Shown: piece by piece, positions 1-10,080 of the stretch | Layout: each line of letters begins with the position of its first letter | How positions within the stretch are numbered: position 1 is the stretch's first letter | Assembly (NCBI GenBank): GCA_009841005.1 | Contig: VXMR01000144.1 | Span: 1-33,890, forward strand | Source: Gemmatimonadales bacterium | GTDB taxonomy: Bacteria; Gemmatimonadota; Gemmatimonadetes; Palauibacterales; Palauibacteraceae | Direction: 5' to 3' | DNA length: 33,890 bases | The notes under the pieces: generated by a model | Seen by the model: only the letters and a program-made list of their open reading frames with translations | The model's database searches: none | Told to the model about the DNA's origin: nothing | Translations under genes and position numbers: made by a program

Positions 1-54
1 CTTCCCGGACCCGAACGCATCGGGCTTGATGATCGCGAGCGTCATCGTCTGCAC
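1..54 (-). CDS. ndk: Nucleoside diphosphate kinase, N-terminal fragment cut by window edge
   Basis: Only the first codons lie in the window; the gene continues beyond position 1. From the ATG at 45 the frame reads MTLAIIKPDAFGSGK, which matches the highly conserved Ndk N-terminus (T-L-x-I-I-K-P-D-A), including the lysine that contacts nucleotide phosphates. Ndk moves phosphate between nucleoside tri- and diphosphates in the cytosol. A GTG at 54 is in frame and lies 7 bases after an AGGGGAG Shine-Dalgarno sequence, so I prefer it as the start. The ATG would be 16 bases away. The GTG falls 4 bases after the stop of the CBS-domain gene, so translation is probably coupled. The position behind sucCD makes sense, since succinyl-CoA ligase yields ATP or GTP that Ndk can equilibrate. 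Identity rests on about 15 residues. Confidence 0.8.
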   Translation of the reverse strand, partial: MQTMTLAIIKPDAFGSGK

Positions 55-58
55 GTCT

Positions 59-502
59 TCACTCCCCTTTCGTTTCTTCCGTTTCGCCCGCCGTGTCCCG
101 AAGCAGGAGCCTTCGTATGATGTCGCCGCGCGTCAGAAACCCGACGAGCTGGCCCTCGCGGACGACCGGCAGGCGTTCGATTTCCCGGTCCAGCATCAGA
201 CGAACCACGTTGGCCAGCGGTTCGTCCTCCTTCACGCACATCACGGTGCGTTCCATGATGTCGCGCACCTCCCCGGCGGCGTCGCCTCCGGCCGCCGGCC
301 CGCCGGCGTCCGCCCGCTCGAGCGCGGGAAGGAGCCGGCTGATCAGCAGGCGGTCCGTGAGCATCCCGAGCACATGGCCCTCGTGATCGATGACGGGCAT
401 CGCGCGCAGCCGCCTCCGCGCAAGCATTTCCGCCGCATCCTCCAGCGTCATCCCGGGAGCGGCCGTGGTCACGTCGCGGGTCATGATCTCACGAACCTTC
501 AT
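59..502 (-). CDS. Tandem CBS-domain protein
   Basis: This 147-residue soluble protein consists of two CBS domains and little else. CBS1 covers about residues 1-58 (KVREIMTRDV, then MPVIDHEGHVLGMLTDR) and CBS2 about 80-135 (VRDIMERTVMCVKEDEP, then RLPVVREGQLVGFLTRGDI). An Ala/Gly-rich hinge joins them. The family binds adenosine nucleotides (AMP, ATP, SAM, NAD) in the cleft between paired domains and usually controls a partner protein. No catalytic domain is attached, so the partner is unknown. The start is well supported: AGGAGG lies 5 bases before the ATG. The gene sits between sucD (76-base gap) and ndk (4-base gap), which suggests a link to energy charge. That link is inference from position only. 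The C-terminus is charged and Glu-rich. Confidence 0.9.
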   Translation of the reverse strand: MKVREIMTRDVTTAAPGMTLEDAAEMLARRRLRAMPVIDHEGHVLGMLTDRLLISRLLPALERADAGGPAAGGDAAGEVRDIMERTVMCVKEDEPLANVVRLMLDREIERLPVVREGQLVGFLTRGDIIRRLLLRDTAGETEETKGE

Positions 503-578
503 TGCCGCCTCCTGCCGGTTCTGCGTCGCAGCGTTCCCTGCCCCGGGTCCCCCGCCAAGGGTTCCCGCCCCGGCCGCC

Positions 579-1445
579 CTAGCCTTCTCGTATCAGCCCG
601 ACCAGGTCGGCGGGTCTCCGCGCGACCCCGATCCCGTGGCTCTCGAAGGCGCGGATCTTCTCCTCCGCAGTCCCCTCGGAGCCCGAGATGATCGCGCCCG
701 CGTGCCCCATGCGCCGTCCGGGCGGCGCGGTCTGGCCCGCGATGAACCCGACGACGGGCTTGCTCATCTCCCGCGACACGTATTCCGCCGCCACCTGCTC
801 GTCCGTCCCGCCGATCTCCCCGATGACCGCGACGGCCTCCGTCTCCGGATCCGCCTCGAACGCGGCGAGACAATCGACGAAGTCCGTGCCGATGAGCGGA
901 TCTCCGCCGATCCCGACGCAGGCGGACTGCCCGATACCGGCGCGCGTGAACTGGAAGATGACCTCGTAGGTGAGCGTGCCGGAACGGCTCACGATGCCGA
1001 CCGGCCCCTCGCGCACGATCTGGCCGGGAAGGATCCCCACCTTGCAGCGGCCGGGGACGATGAGTCCCGGACAGTTCGGGCCGATGAGACGCGCGCCCTT
1101 CTCCCGCACGTACGGGAGCACGCGCAGCATGTCCCCCACGGGTACGCCCTCCGTGATGCACACGATGAGCGCGATCCCCGCGTCCGCCGCCTCGAACACC
1201 GCATCCGCCGCGAAGCGCGCGGGCACGTAGATGACGCTCGTGTTCGCCCCCCGCTCGGCCACCGCCTCCTCCACGGTGTCGAGCACGGGCACGCCGCCGT
1301 CGAACGTTCGGCCGCCCTTTCCCGGGGTCACGCCGGCCACGACGCGCGTGCCGTACTCCATCATCTGCCGGGTGTGGAACGAGCCGTCGCGCCCCGTGAT
1401 CCCCTGGACCACGAGTCTCGTATCGTCTCCGATGAAGATCCCCAT
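579..1445 (-). CDS. sucD: Succinyl-CoA ligase, alpha subunit
   Basis: The 288-residue product matches the usual length of the alpha subunit, which with SucC converts succinyl-CoA, phosphate and ADP or GDP into succinate, CoA and NTP in the TCA cycle. The N-terminal CoA-binding Rossmann domain shows [13 protein letters not shown] and [17 protein letters not shown] and [11 protein letters not shown] follow, and the C-terminal ligase domain carries the phosphohistidine in MGHAGAII (His248). The start ATG shares one base with the sucC stop (TGATG), so the two subunits are translationally coupled. Product and start are both secure. Confidence 0.97.
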   Translation of the reverse strand: MGIFIGDDTRLVVQGITGRDGSFHTRQMMEYGTRVVAGVTPGKGGRTFDGGVPVLDTVEEAVAERGANTSVIYVPARFAADAVFEAADAGIALIVCITEGVPVGDMLRVLPYVREKGARLIGPNCPGLIVPGRCKVGILPGQIVREGPVGIVSRSGTLTYEVIFQFTRAGIGQSACVGIGGDPLIGTDFVDCLAAFEADPETEAVAVIGEIGGTDEQVAAEYVSREMSKPVVGFIAGQTAPPGRRMGHAGAIISGSEGTAEEKIRAFESHGIGVARRPADLVGLIREG

Positions 1446-2581
1446 CAGCCGCCGCCCGCCCGTCCGACGGCGGTCTCGACCGCACGGTCCATGTCCACCA
1501 TCGCCTCGAAGCCCCGCGAGGCGAGGATCGCGACGCCCTCCTCCTCGTTCGTTCCCGTGAGGCGGATCGTGATCGGGACCCCCAGTTCCATGCGGCTCGT
1601 CGCCTCCACGATCCCGTTCGCGACATCGTCGCAGCGCGTGATGCCGCCGAAGATGTTGAACAGGATCGAGTTCACCTTCGGGTCCTCGGTGATGAGTTCG
1701 AGCGCGGCCACGACCTTGTCCGGATTCGACGAACCGCCGATGTCGAGGAAGTTCGCGGGCTCGCCGCCGTAGTACTTGACGAGGTCCATCGTGGCCATCG
1801 CGAGGCCGGCCCCGTTCACGCAGCAGCCGACGTTGCCGCCGAGCTGGATGTACGAGAGTTCAGCCTCGCGCGCCCGAACCTCGGCCGCGTTCTCCGCCTC
1901 CGTATCGCGGAGCGCCGCGACCTCCGGGAGCCGGAAGAGGGCGTTGTCATCGATATTCATCTTCGCATCGATCGCCTTAACTTCGCCGGCGGGGTTCACG
2001 ATCATCGGGTTGATTTCTGCCAGCGTGGCGCCGCTCGCCCGGTAGGCCTCGTAAAGCTTCGCGATGATGGACGAGGCCTGCCGTGCCGCGCGGGGGTCGT
2101 CGTAGAGGTGATGGCCGAGGAGGGCGGCCTGGTGCGCGAGGAGCCCGTAACGCGGGTCCACCGCGACCTTTCGGATGGCCTCGGGCATCGTCGCGGCGAC
2201 CTCCTCGATGTCGACGCCGCCCTCCGAGGAGACCATGATCGTGTCCGCCCGGCGCGCCCGGTCGAGCACGATGCCGACGTAGGCCTCGGACGCGATGTCC
2301 TCGGCCGGCGCCACGAGGACCCGCCGCACTTCGATCCCCTTGATCTCCATCCCGAGGATGGCTTCGGCCCTCTCGCGCGCCTCGGCCGGCGTGTCGGCGA
2401 GCTTGACGCCCCCCGCCTTGCCGCGCCCTCCCGCGTGGACCTGGGCCTTGACCACGACCGGCCCGCCGAAGCGTTCGGCCGCCGCCCGGGCTTCCTCCGC
2501 CGTCGCGGCGACCTCCGCCTCCGGCACGGGGATGCCGTGCCGGACGAAGATCTCCCGCGCCTGGTATTCATGAATGTTCAT
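1445..2581 (-). CDS. sucC: Succinyl-CoA ligase, beta subunit
   Basis: The 378-residue protein begins [12 protein letters not shown], the classic start of the beta subunit. Its ATP-grasp domain contains [18 protein letters not shown] (nucleotide binding) and EINPMIV (metal binding). The C-terminal domain has the CoA-side motifs [18 protein letters not shown] and [11 protein letters not shown]. The usual Leu-Asp-Gly-Asn-Ile-Gly-Cys segment reads QLGGNVGCC here, a mild departure. Whether it prefers ADP or GDP cannot be judged from sequence alone. Only 16 bases separate it from the upstream phosphomutase stop, so it is probably co-transcribed with the nuo genes. The ribosome site is weak (GAGG two bases before ATG). 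It overlaps sucD by one base. Confidence 0.97.
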   Translation of the reverse strand: MNIHEYQAREIFVRHGIPVPEAEVAATAEEARAAAERFGGPVVVKAQVHAGGRGKAGGVKLADTPAEARERAEAILGMEIKGIEVRRVLVAPAEDIASEAYVGIVLDRARRADTIMVSSEGGVDIEEVAATMPEAIRKVAVDPRYGLLAHQAALLGHHLYDDPRAARQASSIIAKLYEAYRASGATLAEINPMIVNPAGEVKAIDAKMNIDDNALFRLPEVAALRDTEAENAAEVRAREAELSYIQLGGNVGCCVNGAGLAMATMDLVKYYGGEPANFLDIGGSSNPDKVVAALELITEDPKVNSILFNIFGGITRCDDVANGIVEATSRMELGVPITIRLTGTNEEEGVAILASRGFEAMVDMDRAVETAVGRAGGG

Positions 2582-2597
2582 CGCCTCGAATCTCGCT

Positions 2598-3965
2598 TCA
2601 AATTGCCGGCAGGTCGACCCCCTGGCCGGCCAGAAAGGTTCGCGCCACCTCCGCGATCTCCCGCACCCGCGTCTCCGTGTCCGCCTCGATGCGGGCCACG
2701 ACGACCGGCTGCGTGTTGCTCGCCCGGATCAGCAGCCACCCGCCCTCGAAGAGGACGCGGACGCCGTCGATGTCGATGACCTCGTAACGCTCGCGGAAGA
2801 AGCGCACGGCCTCCGCCACGACGCCGAACTTCCGCTCCTCCGGACAGTCGATGCGCAGTTCGGGCGTGGCCGGATAGCTCGGAATCTCCGCCGCCAACTC
2901 GGAGAGCGGGCGACCCGAACGAGACACGAGACCCGCGAGACGGGCCGCCGCATAGATCGCGTCATCCGTGCCGAAAAATCTGTCGGCAAAGCAGATATGT
3001 CCGCTCATCTCACCCGATATCGGAGATCCTCCGGCCCGCATGCGCTCCTTGATGAGCGAGTGTCCCGTCTTCCACATCACGGGAACGCCGCCATCGGCCC
3101 GAATCACCCGGGGCAGCGCCTGCGAGCACTTCACGTCGAAGACGACCTCGGCCCCCGGCCGCTCCGCGAGCACTTCCCGCGCAAAGAGGAGGAGCAGGTG
3201 GTCGCCCCGGATGATCTTCCCCTCCTCGGTCACCGCGCCGATCCGGTCCGCGTCCCCGTCGAGTCCCGCGCCGAGGTCCGCATCGGTCGCGCGGACGCGC
3301 GCGATCAGGTCCTTCACGTACTCGTCCACGGTCGGGTCCGGGTGGTGGTTCGGGAAGGTCCCGTCCGACTCGCAGTAGAGGCCGTCCACGTCGATTCCCG
3401 CGGCGGTCAGCGCGCGCACCGCGACGACGCTCCCCACCCCGTTCCCGCAGTCGAGCACCATGCGCACGTCGCCTTCGACCCGTCCGCGCGCGGCGATCTC
3501 ATCCACGTAGCGGTCGAGGATCTCCGCCTCCCGGATCTCCCCGCGGCCCGACGCGAAGTCCTCCGCCTCGATCCGGTCCCGGAGCGCCCGGATCGCCGAG
3601 CCGTAGAGCGACCCGCCGTCCCGCACAAGCTTGATTCCGTTGTATTCGGGCGGGTTGTGGGACCCGGTGATCTGGATCGCCCCGTCCGTCCCGAACTCGA
3701 TCGCCGCGAAATAGAGGGTGGGCGTGGGGACGGTCCCGACCGTCGTCACGTCGACGCCGCTGGCGCACAGACCGCGGCACAGCGCGGCGGTGAGCGCCGG
3801 CGACGAGGGCCGGTTGTCGTGCCCCACGACGACGCGCGGCGACGGCCGCCCGGCGAGTTCGGTCCCGAAGGCCCGGCCGACGAGTTCGGCCGCCGTCTCC
3901 GTCAGGTCGTCCCCGACGATCCCGCGAATGTCGTATTCGCGGAAGATTCCGGAATGGATCCGCAT
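2598..3965 (-). CDS. Phosphoglucomutase/phosphomannomutase family protein
   Basis: This is a 455-residue alpha-D-phosphohexomutase that interconverts hexose 1- and 6-phosphates for envelope or exopolysaccharide sugar-nucleotide synthesis. All four family signatures are visible. They are the phosphoserine loop TGSHNPP (Ser102), the Mg-binding loop DGDADR (236-241), the sugar-recognition loop GEMSGH (318-323) and the phosphate-binding loop RASNTQP (414-420). GEMSGH is typical of the AlgC/ManB-type bifunctional enzymes, but the substrate cannot be settled from sequence. The start ATG shares one base with the nuoN stop (TAATG), fixing the N-terminus as MRIHSGIFREYDIRG. A longer reading of this frame into nuoN is a shadow. 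Its place between complex I and sucCD is functionally unexpected. Confidence 0.93.
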   Translation of the reverse strand: MRIHSGIFREYDIRGIVGDDLTETAAELVGRAFGTELAGRPSPRVVVGHDNRPSSPALTAALCRGLCASGVDVTTVGTVPTPTLYFAAIEFGTDGAIQITGSHNPPEYNGIKLVRDGGSLYGSAIRALRDRIEAEDFASGRGEIREAEILDRYVDEIAARGRVEGDVRMVLDCGNGVGSVVAVRALTAAGIDVDGLYCESDGTFPNHHPDPTVDEYVKDLIARVRATDADLGAGLDGDADRIGAVTEEGKIIRGDHLLLLFAREVLAERPGAEVVFDVKCSQALPRVIRADGGVPVMWKTGHSLIKERMRAGGSPISGEMSGHICFADRFFGTDDAIYAAARLAGLVSRSGRPLSELAAEIPSYPATPELRIDCPEERKFGVVAEAVRFFRERYEVIDIDGVRVLFEGGWLLIRASNTQPVVVARIEADTETRVREIAEVARTFLAGQGVDLPAI

Positions 3966-5488
3966 TACGGCGACGGCGGGTCCTCGGCCTGCACGACCAT
4001 GCCCGGCGCGGGTGCGTCCGCGAGCGCGTCGTGGGCCCGGTCGATGATGCGTCCGGGGAAGAGGCCGCCGAGAAGGATCAGGGCCACGCAGGTCCCGATC
4101 ACGAGATTGAACCCCGGCCTGGGAGACGGCGGCGTATGGGCGTCCTCGGGCGCCGCCTCGAAGTACATCTTCCACACCACGCGGAGGTAGTAGTAGTAGG
4201 CGACGAGACTGGTCAGCACGAGCGTGACGGCCAGCGAGATCTCCCCCGCATCCACCGCGGCGCGAAGCAGGTACAGCTTTCCGACGAAGCCCGCAGTGGG
4301 CGGGAAGCCGGCCAGCGAGAGGAGGAAGATGAGGAGCGCGGCGCCGAGCACCGGACGCCGCCAGCCCAGCCCCCGGTAGTCGCGCACGCGCTGGTTCCGG
4401 TCGCCCCGCCCCGCCACATGAAAGACGATGGCGAAGCTCCCGGCGGTCACGACGGTGTACGCCGCGAGGTAGAAGAGCGAGGCGGACCGGCCCAGTTCGG
4501 AGGCCGCGACGACCCCGACGAGCAGATATCCCGCGTGGGCCACCGAGGAGTAGGCGAGCATCCGCTTCACATCCTGCTGCGACAGCGCGACGAGGTTCGG
4601 CACGATCATCGTCAGGATCGCGAGCCACCACACGGCGCCCTTCCAGATTTCGGCCGCGCCCCCCAGATCCACGGTCAGCACGCGCAGGAGCGCGATGAAA
4701 GCCGCCGCCTTGACTCCCGTCGCCATGAACGACGTCACCGGCGTGGGGGCGCCGTCGTAGGCGTCCGGCGCCCACATGTGGAAGGGGACGGCGGCGATCT
4801 TGAACGCGAAGCCGATGAGGAGGAGGCCGATGCCGGCGACGAGGAGCAGGTCTCCCCCGGCCGGCGCGGCCGCGATCCGCTCGGCGGCGGTGGCCAGACG
4901 CGTCGTCCCGGTGGCCCCGTAAAGGAGCGCGATCCCGTACACGACGAAGGCGCTCGCGAAGGCACCGACGATGAAGTACTTGAGGCTCGCCTCGGAGGAG
5001 CGCGGGTTCTTCCGCACGAATCCGGTGAGGACGTAGACGGAGATCGACATCAGCTCGAGGCCGACGAAGAGGAGGATGAGGTCGCGCGCCGCGACGAGGA
5101 CCATCATCCCGACGAGGGCCAGGAGGATCAGCGCGTGGAACTCGGGGGAGCGCAGCCCCTCGCGGTCCAGGTAGTCGCGCGAGAGGGAGACCACGAGCAG
5201 AGCTCCTCCGAGCAGGATCACGTCCGCCGCCACGCGGAAGCCGTCGAGCGCGATCATCGAGTCGGTCGGGGCGGAGGCGTCCATGAGCCACAGGCTCGCG
5301 ATGAGTGCGCCCGCGATCGAGTACAGCGTGACGAGGCAGTCGACGGACATCCGCCGATTGTCGCCGCCCGCGCCAGCGCCTCCCGCGGCCCCGCCCGCGT
5401 CCGGGCGCACGAAGGCGTCGCGCATGAGGATGAACATCGCAGCCAGCGACAGGACGACTTCCGGCAGGAGCGCGACCCAGTGGCTCAC
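3965..5488 (-). CDS. nuoN: NADH:quinone oxidoreductase subunit N
   Basis: The 507-residue multi-spanning membrane protein is an antiporter-like proton-pumping subunit of complex I. Key proton-path residues are in the expected places: Glu in FVGLELMSISVYVL, Lys in GFAFKIAAVPFHMW, Lys in ATGVKAAAFIALL and Lys in GFVGKLYLL. The signature HMWAPDAYDGAPTPVTSFMATG is intact. A Gly/Ala-rich loop of about 15 residues follows the first membrane helix. The GTG start lies one base after the nuoM stop. It is the last gene of the nuo set and is followed with a one-base overlap by the phosphohexomutase gene. Confidence 0.97.
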   Translation of the reverse strand: MSHWVALLPEVVLSLAAMFILMRDAFVRPDAGGAAGGAGAGGDNRRMSVDCLVTLYSIAGALIASLWLMDASAPTDSMIALDGFRVAADVILLGGALLVVSLSRDYLDREGLRSPEFHALILLALVGMMVLVAARDLILLFVGLELMSISVYVLTGFVRKNPRSSEASLKYFIVGAFASAFVVYGIALLYGATGTTRLATAAERIAAAPAGGDLLLVAGIGLLLIGFAFKIAAVPFHMWAPDAYDGAPTPVTSFMATGVKAAAFIALLRVLTVDLGGAAEIWKGAVWWLAILTMIVPNLVALSQQDVKRMLAYSSVAHAGYLLVGVVAASELGRSASLFYLAAYTVVTAGSFAIVFHVAGRGDRNQRVRDYRGLGWRRPVLGAALLIFLLSLAGFPPTAGFVGKLYLLRAAVDAGEISLAVTLVLTSLVAYYYYLRVVWKMYFEAAPEDAHTPPSPRPGFNLVIGTCVALILLGGLFPGRIIDRAHDALADAPAPGMVVQAEDPPSP

Positions 5489-5489
5489 G

Positions 5490-7100
5490 TCACTCCCCTC
5501 CCCCGGCCTCGACGGAGGCGGCCCCGGCGGAGGCGGCCTCGAGGGACACGGCTTCGACGGGCACGGGCTCGAGGGACAGCGGCTCTGCGGCGGGCACGCT
5601 CGCCGAGCGCGTCTCCACGTGCTCGATGAGTGCTTCCACGGACGCCCTCGTCCGGTTCAGGAAGGGGCCCGGCCACACGCCGATGAGCAGGATCAGCGCG
5701 AGGAGCGGGGCGAGGATCAGCCGCTCCCGGCGGTTCACATCCGTGAGCGCGCGGTTCTCCTCGCGATCGAGGCGGTTGAAGAGGACGCGCTGCACCATCG
5801 GCAGCATGTAGCAGGCCGCGAAGATCACACCGGTCGTCGCAATGGCGGCGATCCACGGGTGCGTCCGGAACGTCCCCACGAGAATCAGGAACTCGCCGAC
5901 GAAGCCGTTCGTCCCCGGAAGCCCGACGGAAGACAGCGCGACGACGACGAGCGCGAAGGCGAACACCGGCATGACCTTCGCAATGCCGCCGAAGTCCGCG
6001 ATCTCCCGCGTGTGCCGCCGCTCGTACAGCATCCCGATGAGGAGGAAGAGCGCCCCCGTCGAAATCCCGTGGTTCACCATCTGGAGGATGCCGCCCTCGA
6101 TCCCCTGGGTCGTGAGCCCGAACACGCCGAGCACGACGAAGCCGAGGTGGGCGACCGAGGTATAGGCGATGAGCTTCTTCGCGTCCGGCTGGACCGCCGC
6201 CACCCAGGCCGCGTACAGGATCCCGATGAGCCCCAGCACGAGCATCGCGTTCACGACCACGGGGTCCGTCGCCGCGGCCGGGAAGAAGGGGAGCCCGAAA
6301 CGCAGGAAGCCGTACACGCCCATCTTGAGCAGCACCCCCGCCAGGATCACGGAGCCCGCCGTCGGGGCCTCCACGTGCGCGTCGGGCAGCCAGGTGTGGA
6401 ACGGGAAGAGGGGCACCTTGATCGCGAAGGCGAGCGCGAACCCCGCGAAAAGCCAGAGTTGCGCGCGCCGCGCGAGTTCGAGCGACACGAGATCCTCGTA
6501 GGCGAAGCTCCACGCCCCCGAGCCGTCCTGGAAGATCCACGCGAGGGTTACGATCGCGACGAGCATCAGGAGCGAGCCCACCGCCGTGTAGAGGAAGAAT
6601 TTCACGGCGGAATAGATCCGGCGCTCCCCGCCCCAGACCCCGATGAGGAAGTACATCGGAATCAGCATGATCTCCCAGAACACGTAGAACAGGAAGAGAT
6701 CGAGGGCGACGAAGACGCCGATCATCCCCGTCGTGAGGAAGAGGAGCATCGCGTAGAAGGCGCGCTCCCGGCGCCGGATGTAGGAGAAGGAGCCCGCTAC
6801 CGCCAACGGCATCGTGAAGGTCGTGAGCAGGATCATGAGGATGGAGATTCCGTCCACCCCCACCGTGTACGATATCCCCCACGCCTCGATCCACGGGATG
6901 GAGGCGAGATTCTGGAACCCCGACTCCGCCGTGTCGAAGGTCCAGAAGAGCGGCAGCGAGAGCGCGAACAGGACGAGTGTCGTCGCGAGGGCGACGGTCT
7001 TCGCGCGCGCCTCCGGCACCACGAGACAGGCCGCGCCGCCGATGAGAGGCAGGAGCACGAGCGCCGTCAGGATCCATTGCCCGTCGTAGAGGGCCATCAT
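5490..7100 (-). CDS. nuoM: NADH:quinone oxidoreductase subunit M
   Basis: The 536-residue antiporter-like membrane subunit pumps protons in complex I. Recognisable features are the essential Glu in YVFWEIMLIPMYFLIG, Lys in FAIKVPLFPFHTWLPDAH, Lys in VLLKMGVYGFLRF and the distal Glu in GFVGEFLILVG. The start is ATG at 7100, which overlaps the nuoL stop by four bases (ATGA). A second ATG directly follows at 7097, so the protein begins Met-Met-Ala or Met-Ala. The open frame continues upstream into nuoL, but that stretch is arginine-rich shadow sequence. The C-terminal 35 residues are an Ala/Val/Glu-rich tail. Confidence 0.97.
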   Translation of the reverse strand: MMALYDGQWILTALVLLPLIGGAACLVVPEARAKTVALATTLVLFALSLPLFWTFDTAESGFQNLASIPWIEAWGISYTVGVDGISILMILLTTFTMPLAVAGSFSYIRRRERAFYAMLLFLTTGMIGVFVALDLFLFYVFWEIMLIPMYFLIGVWGGERRIYSAVKFFLYTAVGSLLMLVAIVTLAWIFQDGSGAWSFAYEDLVSLELARRAQLWLFAGFALAFAIKVPLFPFHTWLPDAHVEAPTAGSVILAGVLLKMGVYGFLRFGLPFFPAAATDPVVVNAMLVLGLIGILYAAWVAAVQPDAKKLIAYTSVAHLGFVVLGVFGLTTQGIEGGILQMVNHGISTGALFLLIGMLYERRHTREIADFGGIAKVMPVFAFALVVVALSSVGLPGTNGFVGEFLILVGTFRTHPWIAAIATTGVIFAACYMLPMVQRVLFNRLDREENRALTDVNRRERLILAPLLALILLIGVWPGPFLNRTRASVEALIEHVETRSASVPAAEPLSLEPVPVEAVSLEAASAGAASVEAGGGE

Positions 7101-9226
7101 GAGAGCACCCCAAGAACGAGCAGTGCCCCGAGCATGAAGGCGACGAGGTAGGTCGTCACCCGGCCCGTCTGGAGCTGTCCCCCGGCCCAGCCGAGGAGGC
7201 GGGCGGCGCGCCCCGCGCCGTTCACAGCGCCGTCGATGATGCCCGCATCCACGATCCGCCAGCAGGCGCGCCACAGGGCGAGCGAGGGACGGACGATCGC
7301 GCGGTCGTACAGTTCATCCACGTACCACTTGTCGTGGAGCACCCGGGCGAACCCGGTCGGCGCCACGGCCTCCGCCTCCGTCGGCACCGGCTTCGGCGAC
7401 AACGCGCGGACGGTCCCGACGACGGCGGCGATCGCGATCGCGGCGGAGATCCCCGCCCAGAGCGCCTCGCCGCCCCCGACCGGCGACCGGTACTCGGGGG
7501 CGAAGCCGTGCGCCTCCTTCACGGCGATCGCCGGCGCGAACACCGGCTCCAGCCAGTGATGCAGCCAATCGACGGTCGGCAGGAGCGGCAGCGCCTCGGG
7601 GATGTTCGCCCACCCTCCGACGACGGAGAGGACGGCGAGGACGGCAAGCGGCGCCCACATGACGGCGGGCACTTCATGCAGGCGACGCCCGGCTTCCTGT
7701 GCTCCCCCGTGGCCGAAGGTCCGGTTCCCGCCGTGGAAGGTCATCACCATCAGACGGGCCATGTACACGGCCGTGAGCAGCGCCGTCGCGAGCGCCACGC
7801 CCCACAGGATCGGGTATCCGTACGCGCCCGAGTACCAGATGATTTCGTCCTTCGAGAAGAATCCGGCCAGCGGCGGCACCCCCGCGATCGCGAGCGTCGC
7901 GACCCACATGAAGACGAACGTGCGGGGCATGAACTTCCGGAGCCCGCCGTGGTTCCGCATGTCGTTCGGGTCGCCGTGGTGCGCATCCCCGTGCCCGTCT
8001 CCGTGTGCGTCGTCGCCGTGCGCCCATGCGTGGTGCACCGCGTGGATCACGGCTCCCGCGCCCAGGAAGAGGAGCGCCTTGAAGAAGGCGTGCGTCATCA
8101 GGTGGAAGACGCCGGCCGTGAACGCTCCCACCCCGACGGCGAGGAACATGTAGCCGAGCTGCGAGATCGTGGAGTACGCGAGTACCTTCTTGATGTCGTA
8201 CTGTCGGATCGCGATCGAGGCCGCGAAGAGCGCCGTCCCCGCGCCCACCGCCGCGACCACCCCCTGGGAGACGGGCGAGAGCGCGAACAGAACGCTCGTG
8301 CGCGCGATGAGGTAGACCCCCGCCGTCACCATCGTCGCCGCGTGAATGAGCGCCGAGACCGGCGTCGGACCCGCCATGGCGTCCGGAAGCCAGGTGTGAA
8401 GGGGAATCTGGGCCGACTTCCCGGTGCAGCCGAGGAAGAGGAGGAGCGTGATCCCCGTCACGAGCGCGCCGCCGTACGCGAGCGACCCCTCCGCCGCCGC
8501 GAGCACGGGAACGAAGTCCAGCGTCCCGAAGGCCGTGAAGACGAGGAACATGGCGACGAGGAAGCCCGCGTCGCCGATCCGGTTCATGATGAACGCCTTC
8601 TTCCCCGCGTTCGCGTACTCCCGGTTCTCGTACCAGAAGCCGATGAGCAGGTAAGAGCAGAGCCCCACGCCCTCCCATCCCACGAACATCAGCGGGAAGC
8701 TGGCCCCCAGGACGAGGACGAGCATGAAGAAGACGAAGAGGTTGAGATACGAGAAGTAGCGCGAATAACCGGGGTCGTCGCGCATGTAGCCGACGGAGTA
8801 GATGTGGATCAGGCTCCCGACGCCGGTCACGATCATGCACATCAGCATCGAGAGCTGGTCGAACTGGAGGTCGACCCCGATGCTGAGGTCCCCGGACACG
8901 ATCCAGCTCCACAGGCGGACGACTTCCGCGCCGTGCAGTTCCACGCCGCTCATCCCGATGAAGTTCACGAGGACGACGGCGAAGCTCCCGAGCAGCGCCG
9001 CGGGGCCGACGATCGTCGGGATCCGCTTGTCGTCCCGCCACAGGAAGGCCCCGAGGCCGTTCACCGCCGCGCCGAGCAGCGGGAGAGCGAGGATGAGCCA
9101 CGGGAGCACCGGATGGAACCCGGCTCCCGCCCCCTCCTGCCCCGCGAGGGCGGCGGCGCCCGCTGGCCACGCGCCGACCCCGGCCGACAGCGCGCCGGCT
9201 CCCGAAACGGCGCCGAGGCTCACCAC
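7097..9226 (-). CDS. nuoL: NADH:quinone oxidoreductase subunit L
   Basis: This 709-residue protein is the distal antiporter-like subunit carrying the long lateral helix. Proton-path residues are present: Glu in [20 protein letters not shown], Lys in [19 protein letters not shown], Lys in [13 protein letters not shown] and Lys in [10 protein letters not shown]. Two departures stand out. The first 35 residues before the first helix are Gly/Ala-rich and unlike the usual short N-terminus. A His/Asp/Gly-rich insertion (about residues 395-418) follows AVIHA. The start is GTG at 9226 or GTG at 9223; the latter gives the GTGA overlap with nuoK common in this operon. The C-terminal domain (RALSPKP onward) has normal length. 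Confidence 0.96.
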   Translation of the reverse strand: MVSLGAVSGAGALSAGVGAWPAGAAALAGQEGAGAGFHPVLPWLILALPLLGAAVNGLGAFLWRDDKRIPTIVGPAALLGSFAVVLVNFIGMSGVELHGAEVVRLWSWIVSGDLSIGVDLQFDQLSMLMCMIVTGVGSLIHIYSVGYMRDDPGYSRYFSYLNLFVFFMLVLVLGASFPLMFVGWEGVGLCSYLLIGFWYENREYANAGKKAFIMNRIGDAGFLVAMFLVFTAFGTLDFVPVLAAAEGSLAYGGALVTGITLLLFLGCTGKSAQIPLHTWLPDAMAGPTPVSALIHAATMVTAGVYLIARTSVLFALSPVSQGVVAAVGAGTALFAASIAIRQYDIKKVLAYSTISQLGYMFLAVGVGAFTAGVFHLMTHAFFKALLFLGAGAVIHAVHHAWAHGDDAHGDGHGDAHHGDPNDMRNHGGLRKFMPRTFVFMWVATLAIAGVPPLAGFFSKDEIIWYSGAYGYPILWGVALATALLTAVYMARLMVMTFHGGNRTFGHGGAQEAGRRLHEVPAVMWAPLAVLAVLSVVGGWANIPEALPLLPTVDWLHHWLEPVFAPAIAVKEAHGFAPEYRSPVGGGEALWAGISAAIAIAAVVGTVRALSPKPVPTEAEAVAPTGFARVLHDKWYVDELYDRAIVRPSLALWRACWRIVDAGIIDGAVNGAGRAARLLGWAGGQLQTGRVTTYLVAFMLGALLVLGVLS

Positions 9227-9549
9227 TTCAGGAGCCGGAAGCGGTCGAGGTCCACGACTTCATAGTGCCGGAAGATCGCGATGATGATCGCGAGCCCCAC
9301 GGCGGCCTCCGCCGCGGCGACGGCCATGACGAAGAAGACGAAGATCTGCCCCTCGATCCCGTGCATGCGCGAGAAGGCGACGAGTGACAGGTTCGCGGCG
9401 TTGAGCATCAGCTCGACGCACATGAAGACGATGATCGCGTTGCGCCTCAGCAGGACCCCGATAACGCCGATGGAGAAGAGGATCGCGCTCACGAAGAGGG
9501 CGATGAGTCCGTTCAGTCCGAGCGCGCCCGCCATGCCGGCCTCGCTCAT
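9220..9549 (-). CDS. nuoK: NADH:quinone oxidoreductase subunit K
   Basis: The 109-residue three-helix membrane subunit of complex I is close to the usual 100 residues, with a short extra N-terminus ([14 protein letters not shown]). The conserved membrane glutamates are seen in [13 protein letters not shown] and [20 protein letters not shown], the proton-relay positions known for the family. It overlaps nuoJ upstream by four bases (ATGA) and nuoL downstream by 4-7 bases. Confidence 0.97.
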   Translation of the reverse strand: MSEAGMAGALGLNGLIALFVSAILFSIGVIGVLLRRNAIIVFMCVELMLNAANLSLVAFSRMHGIEGQIFVFFVMAVAAAEAAVGLAIIIAIFRHYEVVDLDRFRLLKW

Positions 9550-10073
9550 GTGCGCTCCCTCCGGGCGAGCAGGATCGTCCCGACGATGGACACGAGCAGG
9601 AGGACGCCGGTGACCTCGAGCACGATCGTGTACTCCGTGAAGAGCGGCCGGGCGACGACGCCGACGACGCCCTGTTCCGCGGCTGCCTCGCGCAGGGCGC
9701 TGCCCGCGATCTCCACGACCGGCCGGGCCTCCGTGCCGCCCACGAAGAGGCGCGTGAGGACGCCGAGGAAGGCGATCGAGATCGAGCCCCCGATGAGCCC
9801 CCCGACGGGTCCCCGCAGGTCGCGCCAGTCCGCGTGCCCCAGGTTCAGGAGCATGAGGACGAAGAGGAAGAGGACCATGATGGCCCCGCCGTACAGGATC
9901 ACGTTGATCGCCGCGATGTAGTGCGCGTCCAGCATGAGGAACATGCCCGACGTCGCGAAGAACACGCCGACGAGGAAGATCACGGCGGAGACGGGATTCC
10001 GGCGCGTGACCATGATCACCGCGCCCAGAATCGCGCTCGCCGCGAAGGCCTGGAAGAGGAAGTCCTGGATCAT
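9546..10073 (-). CDS. nuoJ: NADH:quinone oxidoreductase subunit J
   Basis: The 175-residue protein has five predicted membrane helices and the NuoJ pattern: [21 protein letters not shown] in helix 1-2, then [21 protein letters not shown], the helix with the conserved tyrosine and pi-bulge region implicated in coupling. The C-terminal helix ends at a short basic tail (LLARRERT). The ATG lies 7 bases after the nuoI stop without a clear ribosome-binding site, so translation probably relies on coupling. It overlaps nuoK by four bases. Confidence 0.96.
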   Translation of the reverse strand: MIQDFLFQAFAASAILGAVIMVTRRNPVSAVIFLVGVFFATSGMFLMLDAHYIAAINVILYGGAIMVLFLFVLMLLNLGHADWRDLRGPVGGLIGGSISIAFLGVLTRLFVGGTEARPVVEIAGSALREAAAEQGVVGVVARPLFTEYTIVLEVTGVLLLVSIVGTILLARRERT

Positions 10074-10080
10074 CGCGGCA

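Noticed and set aside
3966..5291. Upstream extension of the phosphohexomutase frame into nuoN
   Set aside because: The stretch is Arg/Pro-rich, and the TAATG junction with the family-typical N-terminus fixes the start at 3965.
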